A DNA stretch of 64,000 nucleotides, taken from assembly GCA_007694005.1 (NCBI GenBank), contig RECN01000197.1, positions 1 through 64,000 of the forward strand. The letters run 5' to 3'. The translations under genes were made by a program, and so were the position numbers. A model generated the notes under the pieces. It worked only from the letters and a program-made list of their open reading frames with translations. It was not told where the DNA came from and made no database searches. Shown piece after piece: positions 32,826 through 40,152 of this stretch (position 1 is the first letter of the stretch; every line of letters starts with the position of its first letter). The stretch comes from Spirochaetaceae bacterium. GTDB taxonomy: Bacteria; Spirochaetota; Spirochaetia; DSM-27196; SKKC01.

Positions 32826-33291
32826 TCTGTGGAAGGTGCCGCGGCTGCGACGTTTCGCGATGGGCGTCGCCGCAGCAATCGTGTTCATAGTCCCGGCGCG
32901 ATCGATGGATGCCGAACTCATCGGTAAACCACCGTCCGAAATAATTGAACGCTACGGAGCACCCGACCGCTTGTTTATCGAGCAGACCGCCTCAGATACG
33001 GATCACTTCATCGTACTTCTGTACGCGGACTACCGCTATTTTTATTTTTATGAGAATGAGCTCTGGCAGATACGTGTGGACGAGCGATCGGAACACACTC
33101 TGTCCGGCGTCAGTATTGGAGATCTGGTTGATGATGTCGCCTTCGAGATCGGACCGCCCGACTGGAATCGTGATTCCGGTGAAAGCGCTTCGTTCAGACT
33201 GCCGGACCATGATCACCCCGTGGAACTCAGGGTATACGTTGACGGCGACGGGCTGATCCATGATATCTATCTGTACAGGATGGACTTCTGA
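32815..33291 (+). CDS. Small exported protein, SmpA/OmlA-like
   Basis: The gene encodes 158 residues from a GTG that overlaps the EAL stop by 11 bp. A basic n-region and hydrophobic stretch (FAMGVAAAIVFIVPARS) look like a signal peptide, without a lipobox Cys. The mature part starts with LIGKPPSEIIERYGAPDR, the classic pattern (GxxxxEVxxxxGxP) of SmpA/OmlA/BamE-like small beta domains, and repeats it later (VSIGDLVDDVAFEIGPPD). It may be a periplasmic envelope protein. The function is unknown and BamE itself is not claimed. Confidence 0.62.
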   Translation: MGSSLWKVPRLRRFAMGVAAAIVFIVPARSMDAELIGKPPSEIIERYGAPDRLFIEQTASDTDHFIVLLYADYRYFYFYENELWQIRVDERSEHTLSGVSIGDLVDDVAFEIGPPDWNRDSGESASFRLPDHDHPVELRVYVDGDGLIHDIYLYRMDF

Positions 33292-33292
33292 T

Positions 33293-34783
33293 ATGCCGGA
33301 TATCTGCCTGTGTCTTACCGCTGAAACGATGGCGCAGAACAACGCGCTGTTTCGGCAATATCGATCCTGCATTGACATGGTTGAGCTGCGAGTCGATCTG
33401 TTGAGCGACGCGGAGCAGGCGACCCTCCGTGCGGACCCGGAGCTTGCGGTACGTGAGTTTCACGGTGTGGACAGCATTCTGACCGTCCGCCGCAAAATCG
33501 ACGGCGGGTCGTGGAAGCGCAGTGAAGTGGAACGGATTGCTCTGCTCGAGCACATGCTTCCCGCGGGATTCACCAGTATCGATGTCGAGGCTGATCAAGT
33601 CGGGCTTTCCGACCGTCTGAGCCTCATTGCCTCAGCGCGCGCCGCAGGTGTTACCGTCATTGCCAGTCGCCACTACATGGAATACGTGCCAACGGACCTG
33701 GACAGCGAACTGCAGCGTCTTTCAGCGATTGGCGACTATGCTAAAATCGCCGCGCGTCCGAATGGTATCGCTGATTTCCGACGCCTCCTGCACGCGGCAC
33801 GCGCGCACGCGGGGCCTCACGTTGTCCTCGGTATGGGTTCGTATGGGGTCGCGAGCCGGATCATGGGACACACGTTTGGTAATCGCTTTACGTTCTCAAG
33901 CGCGGCGGACGTACAGCAGGCTGCAAGCGGGCATATTTCTCCGGATGTTCTTCAGACGCTCTACGCACACGGAGAGACAGGATCGGCTACGCGATATTTC
34001 GCGGTCGCCGGGGATCCCATCGCTCACTCGAAGTCACCCGAGTACCACAACCGGCGGTTTCGGGCAGACGGTCTTAACGCTTTGTATGTTCCCTTTCGAG
34101 TCGACGACTTCGATGAGTTCATGGAGCTTGCGCGCGAGCTTCCCCTCTCGGGGATCAGCGTCACGGTACCGCACAAGGAGTCGGCGGCTCGGGCAGCGGC
34201 TACGGTGAACGAAGGAGTCACCGCGACACGCGCCTGTAACACGCTGATTCGCCAGTCGGACGGAAGCTATCGAGGTGTGAACACGGATATAGAGGGGTTC
34301 CTGAGCGCTATCCGAACCCGCCTTTCGACCTTCCGCGGGGCAACCGTACTCGGTGCAGGAGGCGCGGCCCGGGCCGCGGTATACGCTCTTGCTTCCGAAG
34401 GTGTACCGGTTCTCGTGTGCAATCGCACCCTGTCCCGGGCACAGACGCTGGTTGCAGAACTCGGTGAAATTCTGCGCGATGAAGGACAGAGCACCGCCCT
34501 CAGCGCTGCCGCCTTACCGGGCGACGGTACCGACCTTGGCGCCTACGGTGACCTCATTGTCCAGACCAGCTCTGTCGGGATGCATCCTGACCATGAAGGC
34601 GACCCTATCCCGGCGTATCGCTTCTGTGGAACCGAGACGGTCTACGACATTATCTATACGCCACCAATGACTCCCGTCCTGAAACGGGCGCAACAGGCGG
34701 GGTGTGCCATCGTTAATGGAAGCGGAATGTTCGACGCACAGGCCGACGCTCAGTATCGTTTATTCAGGACTGTGCTACCATAA
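33293..34783 (+). CDS. aroDE: Bifunctional 3-dehydroquinate dehydratase / shikimate dehydrogenase
   Basis: This fusion catalyses two consecutive steps of the shikimate pathway: 3-dehydroquinate to 3-dehydroshikimate, then NADPH reduction to shikimate. It has 496 residues from ATG 33293, 1 bp after the previous stop. The first ~215 residues are a type I dehydratase (IDMVELRVDLL, ILTVRRKIDGG, catalytic His near 127 in SRHYME, Schiff-base Lys near 151 in AKIA). The second half is AroE (FAVAGDPIAHSKSPEYHN, VTVPHKESA with catalytic Lys, NTDIEGF with Asp, GAGGAARA for cofactor). The same fusion order is known from plants and chlamydiae. It is uncommon in bacteria. Confidence 0.95.
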   Translation: MPDICLCLTAETMAQNNALFRQYRSCIDMVELRVDLLSDAEQATLRADPELAVREFHGVDSILTVRRKIDGGSWKRSEVERIALLEHMLPAGFTSIDVEADQVGLSDRLSLIASARAAGVTVIASRHYMEYVPTDLDSELQRLSAIGDYAKIAARPNGIADFRRLLHAARAHAGPHVVLGMGSYGVASRIMGHTFGNRFTFSSAADVQQAASGHISPDVLQTLYAHGETGSATRYFAVAGDPIAHSKSPEYHNRRFRADGLNALYVPFRVDDFDEFMELARELPLSGISVTVPHKESAARAAATVNEGVTATRACNTLIRQSDGSYRGVNTDIEGFLSAIRTRLSTFRGATVLGAGGAARAAVYALASEGVPVLVCNRTLSRAQTLVAELGEILRDEGQSTALSAAALPGDGTDLGAYGDLIVQTSSVGMHPDHEGDPIPAYRFCGTETVYDIIYTPPMTPVLKRAQQAGCAIVNGSGMFDAQADAQYRLFRTVLP

Positions 34784-34812
34784 AGACAGCACGATAAAGA
34801 CAGGGGGGAATC

Positions 34813-36123
34813 ATGGCATCCTCAGTGAAACCTGCTAAAACCTTCGTCATCGATACGAACGTATTCATCCACCGCTCGGACGCCATATTGAGTTTCCGTG
34901 GCGTCGATGTCGTTATACCGCTCTGGGTGCTCGAAGAACTCGACCAGCTAAAAAGCTACTCGGACGAGCGCGGCAGAAACGCACGCCACGCGATCCGCCT
35001 CATTGACACCATAGGAAAGCACGGAAACCTTCGCGAAGGTGCGAAGATGGACAACGGATCGCGTCTGTGGGTAGCCCTTACGCACGCTGATCCGCGAGAT
35101 GTCGGGTTTCTCAACGACAAGATGGACAACCGCATCATCCTTGCGGCATACCAGCTGCAGCAGGAGGGCAGGGAGGTTTTCTTTGTCTCCAAAGACATCA
35201 ACGCCCGCATCAAGGCGGCAGCTCTGGGGATCAAGGCGGTCGACTACGACAAGCAGAAGGTTGACGCGGACTCACTGTATTCCGGCTACTCTGACTTCGA
35301 TGCTTCCGCCGAGGATATGGAAAAGCTGTCCCGTGACGGCGAGCTATCCTGGATGGATACGCTTCCCCCCAATCATTTTCTCATGCTGCGGAATCCGTCG
35401 GTGGAAGACTCGGTCATGGGACGATACGACAGCGCCCGACAGAAGCTTCGTTTCGTCGACTATAAAATGCCATCCGTGGTCGGTGTAAGACCTTTGAACT
35501 CCGAGCAGCGAATGGCCTTTGAGCTTCTCCTGGACCCGGATGTGAATCTGGTTACCCTGATCGGCAAGGCAGGTACGGGTAAGACGCTTCTGGCGATTGC
35601 AGCGGGTCTTCAACTGACCATAGACGACAAGGCCTACCAGCGGGTGCTTGTGAGCAGACCCGTCATACCCATGGGGAAAGATATCGGCTACCTTCCCGGA
35701 GCAAAGAATGAGAAGCTGTCGCACTGGATGCAACCACTGTTTGATAACCTGGAATACATCATTGCCTCGTACAAACGCCCGAACATGAAGACTGTCGACC
35801 AGCTGGTCGGGAGTAATCTGATCGAGCTTGAAGCCCTCTCGTATATTCGGGGGAGAAGTCTTCCGGGGCAGTTTATCGTCATAGACGAGGCGCAGAACCT
35901 GTCTCCCCACGAGATCAAGACCATCGTCAGTCGGGCCGGTGAGGGTTCAAAGGTTGTGTTGACCGGTGACCCACAGCAGATTGACAGCCCGTATCTCGAC
36001 GCGAGCTCGAACGGCTTGTCGTTCCTCGTCGAGGCCTTCAAGGGTCAGGATCTGTTTGGCCATGTGACGCTGCAGCGCAGCGAACGCAGCCGGCTTGCCG
36101 AGCTTGCCGCCGAACTGCTGTGA
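34813..36123 (+). CDS. PhoH-like ATPase with N-terminal PIN domain
   Basis: The 436-residue protein is of the YlaK/PhoH2 type, an RNA-directed NTPase fused to a PIN ribonuclease domain. The PIN domain (about 1-150) has FVIDTNVFIH, then VLEELDQLK and the acidic NDKMDNRIILAA. The PhoH ATPase (about 225-430) has GKAGTGKTLLAIAAGLQ, RPVIPMGKDIGYLPG, FIVIDEAQNLSP and LTGDPQQIDSPYLDA. PhoH2 proteins are known RNA helicase/RNases. A good GGGGGGA ribosome-binding site stands before ATG 34813, 29 bp after aroDE. It probably acts in RNA turnover. Confidence 0.93.
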   Translation: MASSVKPAKTFVIDTNVFIHRSDAILSFRGVDVVIPLWVLEELDQLKSYSDERGRNARHAIRLIDTIGKHGNLREGAKMDNGSRLWVALTHADPRDVGFLNDKMDNRIILAAYQLQQEGREVFFVSKDINARIKAAALGIKAVDYDKQKVDADSLYSGYSDFDASAEDMEKLSRDGELSWMDTLPPNHFLMLRNPSVEDSVMGRYDSARQKLRFVDYKMPSVVGVRPLNSEQRMAFELLLDPDVNLVTLIGKAGTGKTLLAIAAGLQLTIDDKAYQRVLVSRPVIPMGKDIGYLPGAKNEKLSHWMQPLFDNLEYIIASYKRPNMKTVDQLVGSNLIELEALSYIRGRSLPGQFIVIDEAQNLSPHEIKTIVSRAGEGSKVVLTGDPQQIDSPYLDASSNGLSFLVEAFKGQDLFGHVTLQRSERSRLAELAAELL

Positions 36124-36137
36124 GCCGGCAGCCGTTC
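36112..36137. terminator. Hairpin shared by convergent stops of phoH-like and dehydrogenase genes
   Basis: GAAC-T-GCTG pairs with CAGC-C-GTTC, with the phoH-type stop codon in the loop and the opposite gene's stop just inside. The geometry fits a bidirectional transcription end, although no T-tract is present. Confidence 0.4.
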
Positions 36138-37092
36138 AGACGATGCGGTTGCGCTGTTCGCCTGCAAGGAAGGCCCTGATATTGGCTGCGACCTCCTGAA
36201 TGACCCGGGTCCTGGCCTCGATACTCGCCCACGCGATGTGAGGGGTGAGCAGCAGCTTTTCCTGCAGGTCCGACGCGAGCAGCGGGTTGTCCGGGTTTAT
36301 CGGTTCCTGCGCGAATACATCGAGAGCGGCGGCACGCAGAACACCTTTGCGCAGTGCATCTGCGAGATCCCCTTCGTCGACTATTCCACCGCGGCCCACA
36401 TTCACGAGGATCGAGTCCGGTTTCATGCGTGAAAGTTCCGCAGAACCGATCAGGCCCCGCGTGTGGTCGTTCATCGGTGCGTGTACACTCACGATGTCGC
36501 TGTCCCGCAGAAGATCGTCCAGAGATTGCCGGGCGTACTCTGCGTCGTTATTACGGCCCGAGGTACTGTAGTACGTCACCGTACACCCGAGAGACCCGGC
36601 GACTCGTGCGACGGCCCTGCCTATGGCTCCGAGACCGATTATTCCCCATCGTTTCCCGTCCAGTTCCCAGAACGTTCGGGACAGGTGTGTAAACATGGTG
36701 TTTCCGGCGTAAGCTCCGCTTTTAACGTACCCGTCGTAATAGTGAAGATGCTCAAGAAGGGACAATGTCATTCCTATCGTGTGCTGGGCTACACTCGCAG
36801 TGGAATACCCCGCCACGTTGGTGACAGCAATATTCTGCCGTTTCGCTGCTTCGAGGTCTATGTTATTGACACCGGTTGCGGTCAGACAGATCAGCTTCAA
36901 GGACTGAGCCGCCTCAAGTCTGCCCGCGTCAAGTATGATCTTGTTTGTAACGACGATTTCTGACTGCGCGATTCTGTCGTGTATTTCGTCATCTGCCGTC
37001 GCCGCGAAATCACGAAATGTACCGAATTCTCCGAGTATACCCGTAACAATATCGCTTCCGAGCGTGGCGGAGTCCAACAGTGTGATAATCAT
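36136..37092 (-). CDS. D-2-hydroxyacid dehydrogenase
   Basis: This NAD-dependent oxidoreductase of the D-lactate/glycerate/phosphoglycerate dehydrogenase family has 318 residues from ATG 37092. The longer ORF is rejected because a TATAAT box lies 7 nt upstream of this ATG. The NAD motif is WGIIGLGAIGRAVARVAGS. The catalytic triad is Arg (NVGRGGIVDE), Glu (FAQEPINP) and His (LTPHIAWAS). The N-terminal half begins MIITLLDSATLG. Glyoxylate/hydroxypyruvate reductase or glycerate dehydrogenase are the nearest subfamilies by pattern, but substrate is not settled. Its 3' end abuts the phoH-like gene. Confidence 0.9.
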   Translation of the reverse strand: MIITLLDSATLGSDIVTGILGEFGTFRDFAATADDEIHDRIAQSEIVVTNKIILDAGRLEAAQSLKLICLTATGVNNIDLEAAKRQNIAVTNVAGYSTASVAQHTIGMTLSLLEHLHYYDGYVKSGAYAGNTMFTHLSRTFWELDGKRWGIIGLGAIGRAVARVAGSLGCTVTYYSTSGRNNDAEYARQSLDDLLRDSDIVSVHAPMNDHTRGLIGSAELSRMKPDSILVNVGRGGIVDEGDLADALRKGVLRAAALDVFAQEPINPDNPLLASDLQEKLLLTPHIAWASIEARTRVIQEVAANIRAFLAGEQRNRIV

Positions 37093-37099
37093 GCCGATG

Positions 37100-37128
37100 A
37101 TTATACCAATGAACGAACAGAAGGCAAA
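37100..37128 (-). promoter_or_regulatory. Leaderless promoter of the hydroxyacid dehydrogenase
   Basis: Minus strand TTTGCC (37123-37128), 17-bp spacer, perfect TATAAT (37100-37105), then 7 nt to ATG at 37092. No Shine-Dalgarno fits in between. Confidence 0.65.
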
Positions 37129-37345
37129 CGGAGACGCGTTCGAGGCTCTGCTGCAGGCCCCTTTTGAGCGTCTGGAGCAGGTGGCTGAGCTCTGTGTCGA
37201 GACACGATTCAGTCGGATCATTCAGCGACTGGAAGAGATTGAGACGGAACTGGACCTGTTTGTACGCACGGCCGGTTCGCGCGAACCCTCAACTTTACGG
37301 CACAGGATGCCGATACTCTACAAAAGGCGCTCATGCGAACAATGA
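37109..37345 (+). CDS. Small coiled-coil protein, 78 residues
   Basis: This candidate small gene starts at ATG 37109 inside the divergent promoter of the dehydrogenase and ends 13 bp inside the next gene's frame. It is predicted as charged and helical (AFEALLQAPFERLEQVAELC ... IIQRLEEIETELDLFV) with heptad character, then a basic tail. Codon use resembles the neighbours and the overlap with the downstream start suggests an operon. No family is recognised and no clear ribosome-binding site is seen, so confidence is moderate. Confidence 0.5.
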   Translation: MNEQKANGDAFEALLQAPFERLEQVAELCVETRFSRIIQRLEEIETELDLFVRTAGSREPSTLRHRMPILYKRRSCEQ

Positions 37346-39648
37346 ACATGGCACGTACAACGCTTCTCACTCTCTCAATGGCGTTCCTGCTCGTTACCGG
37401 TGCTGCCGGTGACGTTGTGTTCTCCGATCTGCATCTGTCTCCGGACAACCATCTGCTCTTTCAGGCAGAGGTTCAGGCTCCGGGCATCGGTCGATACCGC
37501 GCCGCGTTTCTGACCGAACTGAGTGACGGGCATACGCGCGCCCTGACCGTGTTTCCTGAGCAGATGCAATATCTCAGCGCTATCGGCGAGATACACGTGC
37601 AGAATCGATTCGGAATCTTCCGACTCCGGAGCGACGAGTCCGGTTTTCAGCCGGTAATCACCGAACAATCCCGATCCGGCTCCATAGACGTTACCTTAGG
37701 TGCATTGGGCGAAAGCCTCGTTTCACCCGACGGGCAGTACCTGATCCGTCTTGAAAGACAGTCACCATCTCAGGCTTATCTGATTCTGCAGAACATAGGG
37801 TCAGGAGAAGAGATTGTACTGAGCCGGGGCGTTGAACGCACCGACAGTGGCCCCCCGGCGAAATTTTCTCCTGATGGATCGGTGATCGTATACTCGGACA
37901 CGAATTCGCTGTACTACTTTTCCATCCCCGCGTACGAGACGGGGAGGCTGACCAGCGAGCGTTTCCGTCGGATCGGCGACGGGTCCATAGGTCAGGCAGG
38001 CTTTAGCGAGAACGGTTACCTGTTCCTCGCCCGGGGTAGAGTGATCTACCGGACTTCGCTGAACGCGCTTTTCGCCCGAAGCCTGCTCCACGACGGCTTT
38101 GTAAGCAGTACGGCAGTCGCCAGGCTTCCGTTCGCCTTCGAATCAGGCCTCGACACCATGATCGCTGCTCCGGACGGACGGTCCGTTCTGATTCAGCGCG
38201 GAAGCGATCATATACAGCTTTTTCCGATACAGCCTGCCACCGACATAACTGACATACCAGCACTTCGCCTGCCGCCAGGCACACAGTTACTGGAGACCAC
38301 CTGGGTTCGCGACGGCCTGCTCTACATTCTCGTGACAAGCCCGTTTAGCAGCGACAGGACATCCCTGTACCGGGTCCGGCAGAGTGGTGGCCGATGGACG
38401 ACGGATCGTGCCTTGAGCACGCAGGATATACGCAGCATCGTCTCTTCACCAGACGGCCGGCGTATCGCGGTCCTTCAGCGTGACAGAGTCGTAATCCGGG
38501 ACTCCGAAGCGCTCGATCTCGTTGCAACGATCAGCGCAGACCGTCCTTTGAATGTAGTCTGGACGTCGAACGACGAACTGGTGCTCGGCGATTTCGAGAC
38601 GATACGGCGTGTCAATGTAGGAACGGCACGAGAGCAGGTTCTCGCCCTGTCTCGCGCCGATCGCCTGAGCTTCCCGGTACGCGCCGGTCAGGAGTCGGCT
38701 GATTCAGTCAACGTCCTCACCGGACTGCGCGCATTTGTTATGGATCCTTCGAGCGCGGAACTGGAGATACCCGAGGACACACCCGACTTTGGATTGCGGA
38801 ACACCGTATCCGACCGGTTTCGTGTGTATCTCGACGTGCTTCCGAGTGGACGCTACCGGAATCAGATCATGGTGCGGAATGTTGCAAGCCTCGAGACCCG
38901 ACCGCTTTTTGAGACACCTCCATTCCGTTTTCGGCCGCTTCCGGAGACAGCCGAACCGGTGGATTTTGAGTATTTTCGCCATGGCTCACGGGCGCGTTCG
39001 CGCGATGTGGCCGTCGTGATTAACCTGCCGCGCTCCTCGGAAGGGTTACTCCACGTGCTTGACGTGCTTGACCGTTATGAGATTACCGCGACCATGTTCA
39101 TAGGCGGTGAGTTCATTCGCCGGAACCCGGAAGCGACCCGCGCCCTGGCACGAAGCCGGCACGAGATCGGCAGTCTGTTCGCCATACATCGGGACCTTAC
39201 CGACGCCGAGTTTTCGGCGGACGAGGCCTTCATACAGCAGGGCCTTGCGGAAACACAGGATCTGTACTTCAATCTCACAGGCAGCGAGCTGAGTCTTATC
39301 TGGCACGCACCGTTTTATGCGTCGTCACCGCTCATACGATCAGCGGGCGCCGCGATCGGGTATCGCTATATAGGCCGTGACGTCGAGACCCTGGACTGGG
39401 TGCCCCTCTGGACGGGCGAGCGGCGCTCTGCGCTGTATCAGCCGACATCAGCATTGCTCGAACGGGTCGTCCGCAACGCGATGCCGGGTTCCATCATCAA
39501 CCTTACGCTGGGTATACCCGGGGAAACAGGGCTGTTTCCGGGTCGGCCGGATTATCTCTGGCAGCGTACAGAAACACTCATCAATGAACTTCAGGATCTT
39601 GGATTTTCCGTACAACCGGTTTCGACGCTTCTTTCGAGAGCACGCTAA
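37333..39648 (+). CDS. Exported beta-propeller protein with degenerate polysaccharide-deacetylase domain
   Basis: The predicted exported protein has 771 residues with a signal peptide (MARTTLLTLSMAFLLVTGAAG; several Met near the start). Residues ~25-480 contain WD40/TolB-like repeats (SPDGQYLIRL, FSPDGSVIVYSD, SSPDGRRIAVL). The C-terminal ~220 residues align with NodB-type deacetylases (LLHVLDVLDRYEITATMFIG ... HEIGSLFAIHRDL ... HAPFY). Key residues have changed: the TFDDG motif is INLPRSSEG, the H(S/T)xxH metal pair keeps one His, and RPPYG is HAPFY. Enzyme activity is therefore unlikely, and glycan binding is possible. It precedes fliS by 23 bp. Confidence 0.75.
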   Translation: MRTMNMARTTLLTLSMAFLLVTGAAGDVVFSDLHLSPDNHLLFQAEVQAPGIGRYRAAFLTELSDGHTRALTVFPEQMQYLSAIGEIHVQNRFGIFRLRSDESGFQPVITEQSRSGSIDVTLGALGESLVSPDGQYLIRLERQSPSQAYLILQNIGSGEEIVLSRGVERTDSGPPAKFSPDGSVIVYSDTNSLYYFSIPAYETGRLTSERFRRIGDGSIGQAGFSENGYLFLARGRVIYRTSLNALFARSLLHDGFVSSTAVARLPFAFESGLDTMIAAPDGRSVLIQRGSDHIQLFPIQPATDITDIPALRLPPGTQLLETTWVRDGLLYILVTSPFSSDRTSLYRVRQSGGRWTTDRALSTQDIRSIVSSPDGRRIAVLQRDRVVIRDSEALDLVATISADRPLNVVWTSNDELVLGDFETIRRVNVGTAREQVLALSRADRLSFPVRAGQESADSVNVLTGLRAFVMDPSSAELEIPEDTPDFGLRNTVSDRFRVYLDVLPSGRYRNQIMVRNVASLETRPLFETPPFRFRPLPETAEPVDFEYFRHGSRARSRDVAVVINLPRSSEGLLHVLDVLDRYEITATMFIGGEFIRRNPEATRALARSRHEIGSLFAIHRDLTDAEFSADEAFIQQGLAETQDLYFNLTGSELSLIWHAPFYASSPLIRSAGAAIGYRYIGRDVETLDWVPLWTGERRSALYQPTSALLERVVRNAMPGSIINLTLGIPGETGLFPGRPDYLWQRTETLINELQDLGFSVQPVSTLLSRAR

Positions 39649-39671
39649 AGCAGAATGTGGAGGGGATACCT

Positions 39672-40121
39672 ATGAGCTATCAGACAACAACCAACAGATT
39701 GAACGCATACAGGCAGACACGGGTCAAGACCGCGAGCCAGGGACAGATGATCATCATGCTGTATGACGAAACCCTGAAACAGATCGACCTTGCTGCCTCG
39801 CTTCTCGAGGAGCAGAGCAAGCAGCTCGACCGGGTCCACAACGCAATCGTCATTGCGCAGAGCTGTATCACCGAACTGACCGTCGGTCTCGACTTCGAAA
39901 AGGGCGGTGAACTCGCCGAGAATCTGTACGGCTTGTATCGCTTTTTTAACAGACAGCTCATGGACGCAAATCTGAAAAAGGAAGTGCAGCCGCTCCGGTC
40001 GGTACGGAAGATGATTTTCGAGCTGCGGCAGAGCTGGCACAAGATTATGCAGCAACAGGGCACGGTTGATGCGCACACCGAAAGCGGCTCCAGTCGTAAA
40101 GGTATCAACTTCGCCGGGTGA
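39672..40121 (+). CDS. fliS: Flagellar export chaperone FliS
   Basis: FliS binds the C-terminus of flagellin and keeps it unpolymerised before export. The protein has 149 residues from ATG 39672 with GGAGGGG upstream (the track's earlier start is less well supported). The family opening YQTTTNRLNAYRQTRVKTAS is followed by QMIIMLYDETLKQIDLAA and by IVIAQSCITELTVGLDFEKG, then LYRFFNRQLMDANLKK. It is a little longer than usual at the C-terminus. It supports a motile organism with flagella, which in spirochaetes are periplasmic. Confidence 0.96.
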   Translation: MSYQTTTNRLNAYRQTRVKTASQGQMIIMLYDETLKQIDLAASLLEEQSKQLDRVHNAIVIAQSCITELTVGLDFEKGGELAENLYGLYRFFNRQLMDANLKKEVQPLRSVRKMIFELRQSWHKIMQQQGTVDAHTESGSSRKGINFAG

Positions 40122-40147
40122 CCCCGGTCGCCGAACACCGCTATAAT
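40118..40147 (+). promoter_or_regulatory. polA promoter, leaderless
   Basis: -10 is a perfect TATAAT (40142-40147) ending 5 nt before the polA ATG. -35 is GTGACC (40118-40123) with an 18-bp spacer, a 4/6 match. The predicted start of transcription coincides with the start codon. Confidence 0.6.
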
Positions 40148-40152
40148 GCGAC

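Noticed and set aside
37094-37108. GCCGATGA as a flagellar sigma-28 -10 site
   Set aside because: No matching -35 (TAAA-type) at the right distance, and the first downstream genes are not clearly flagellar.
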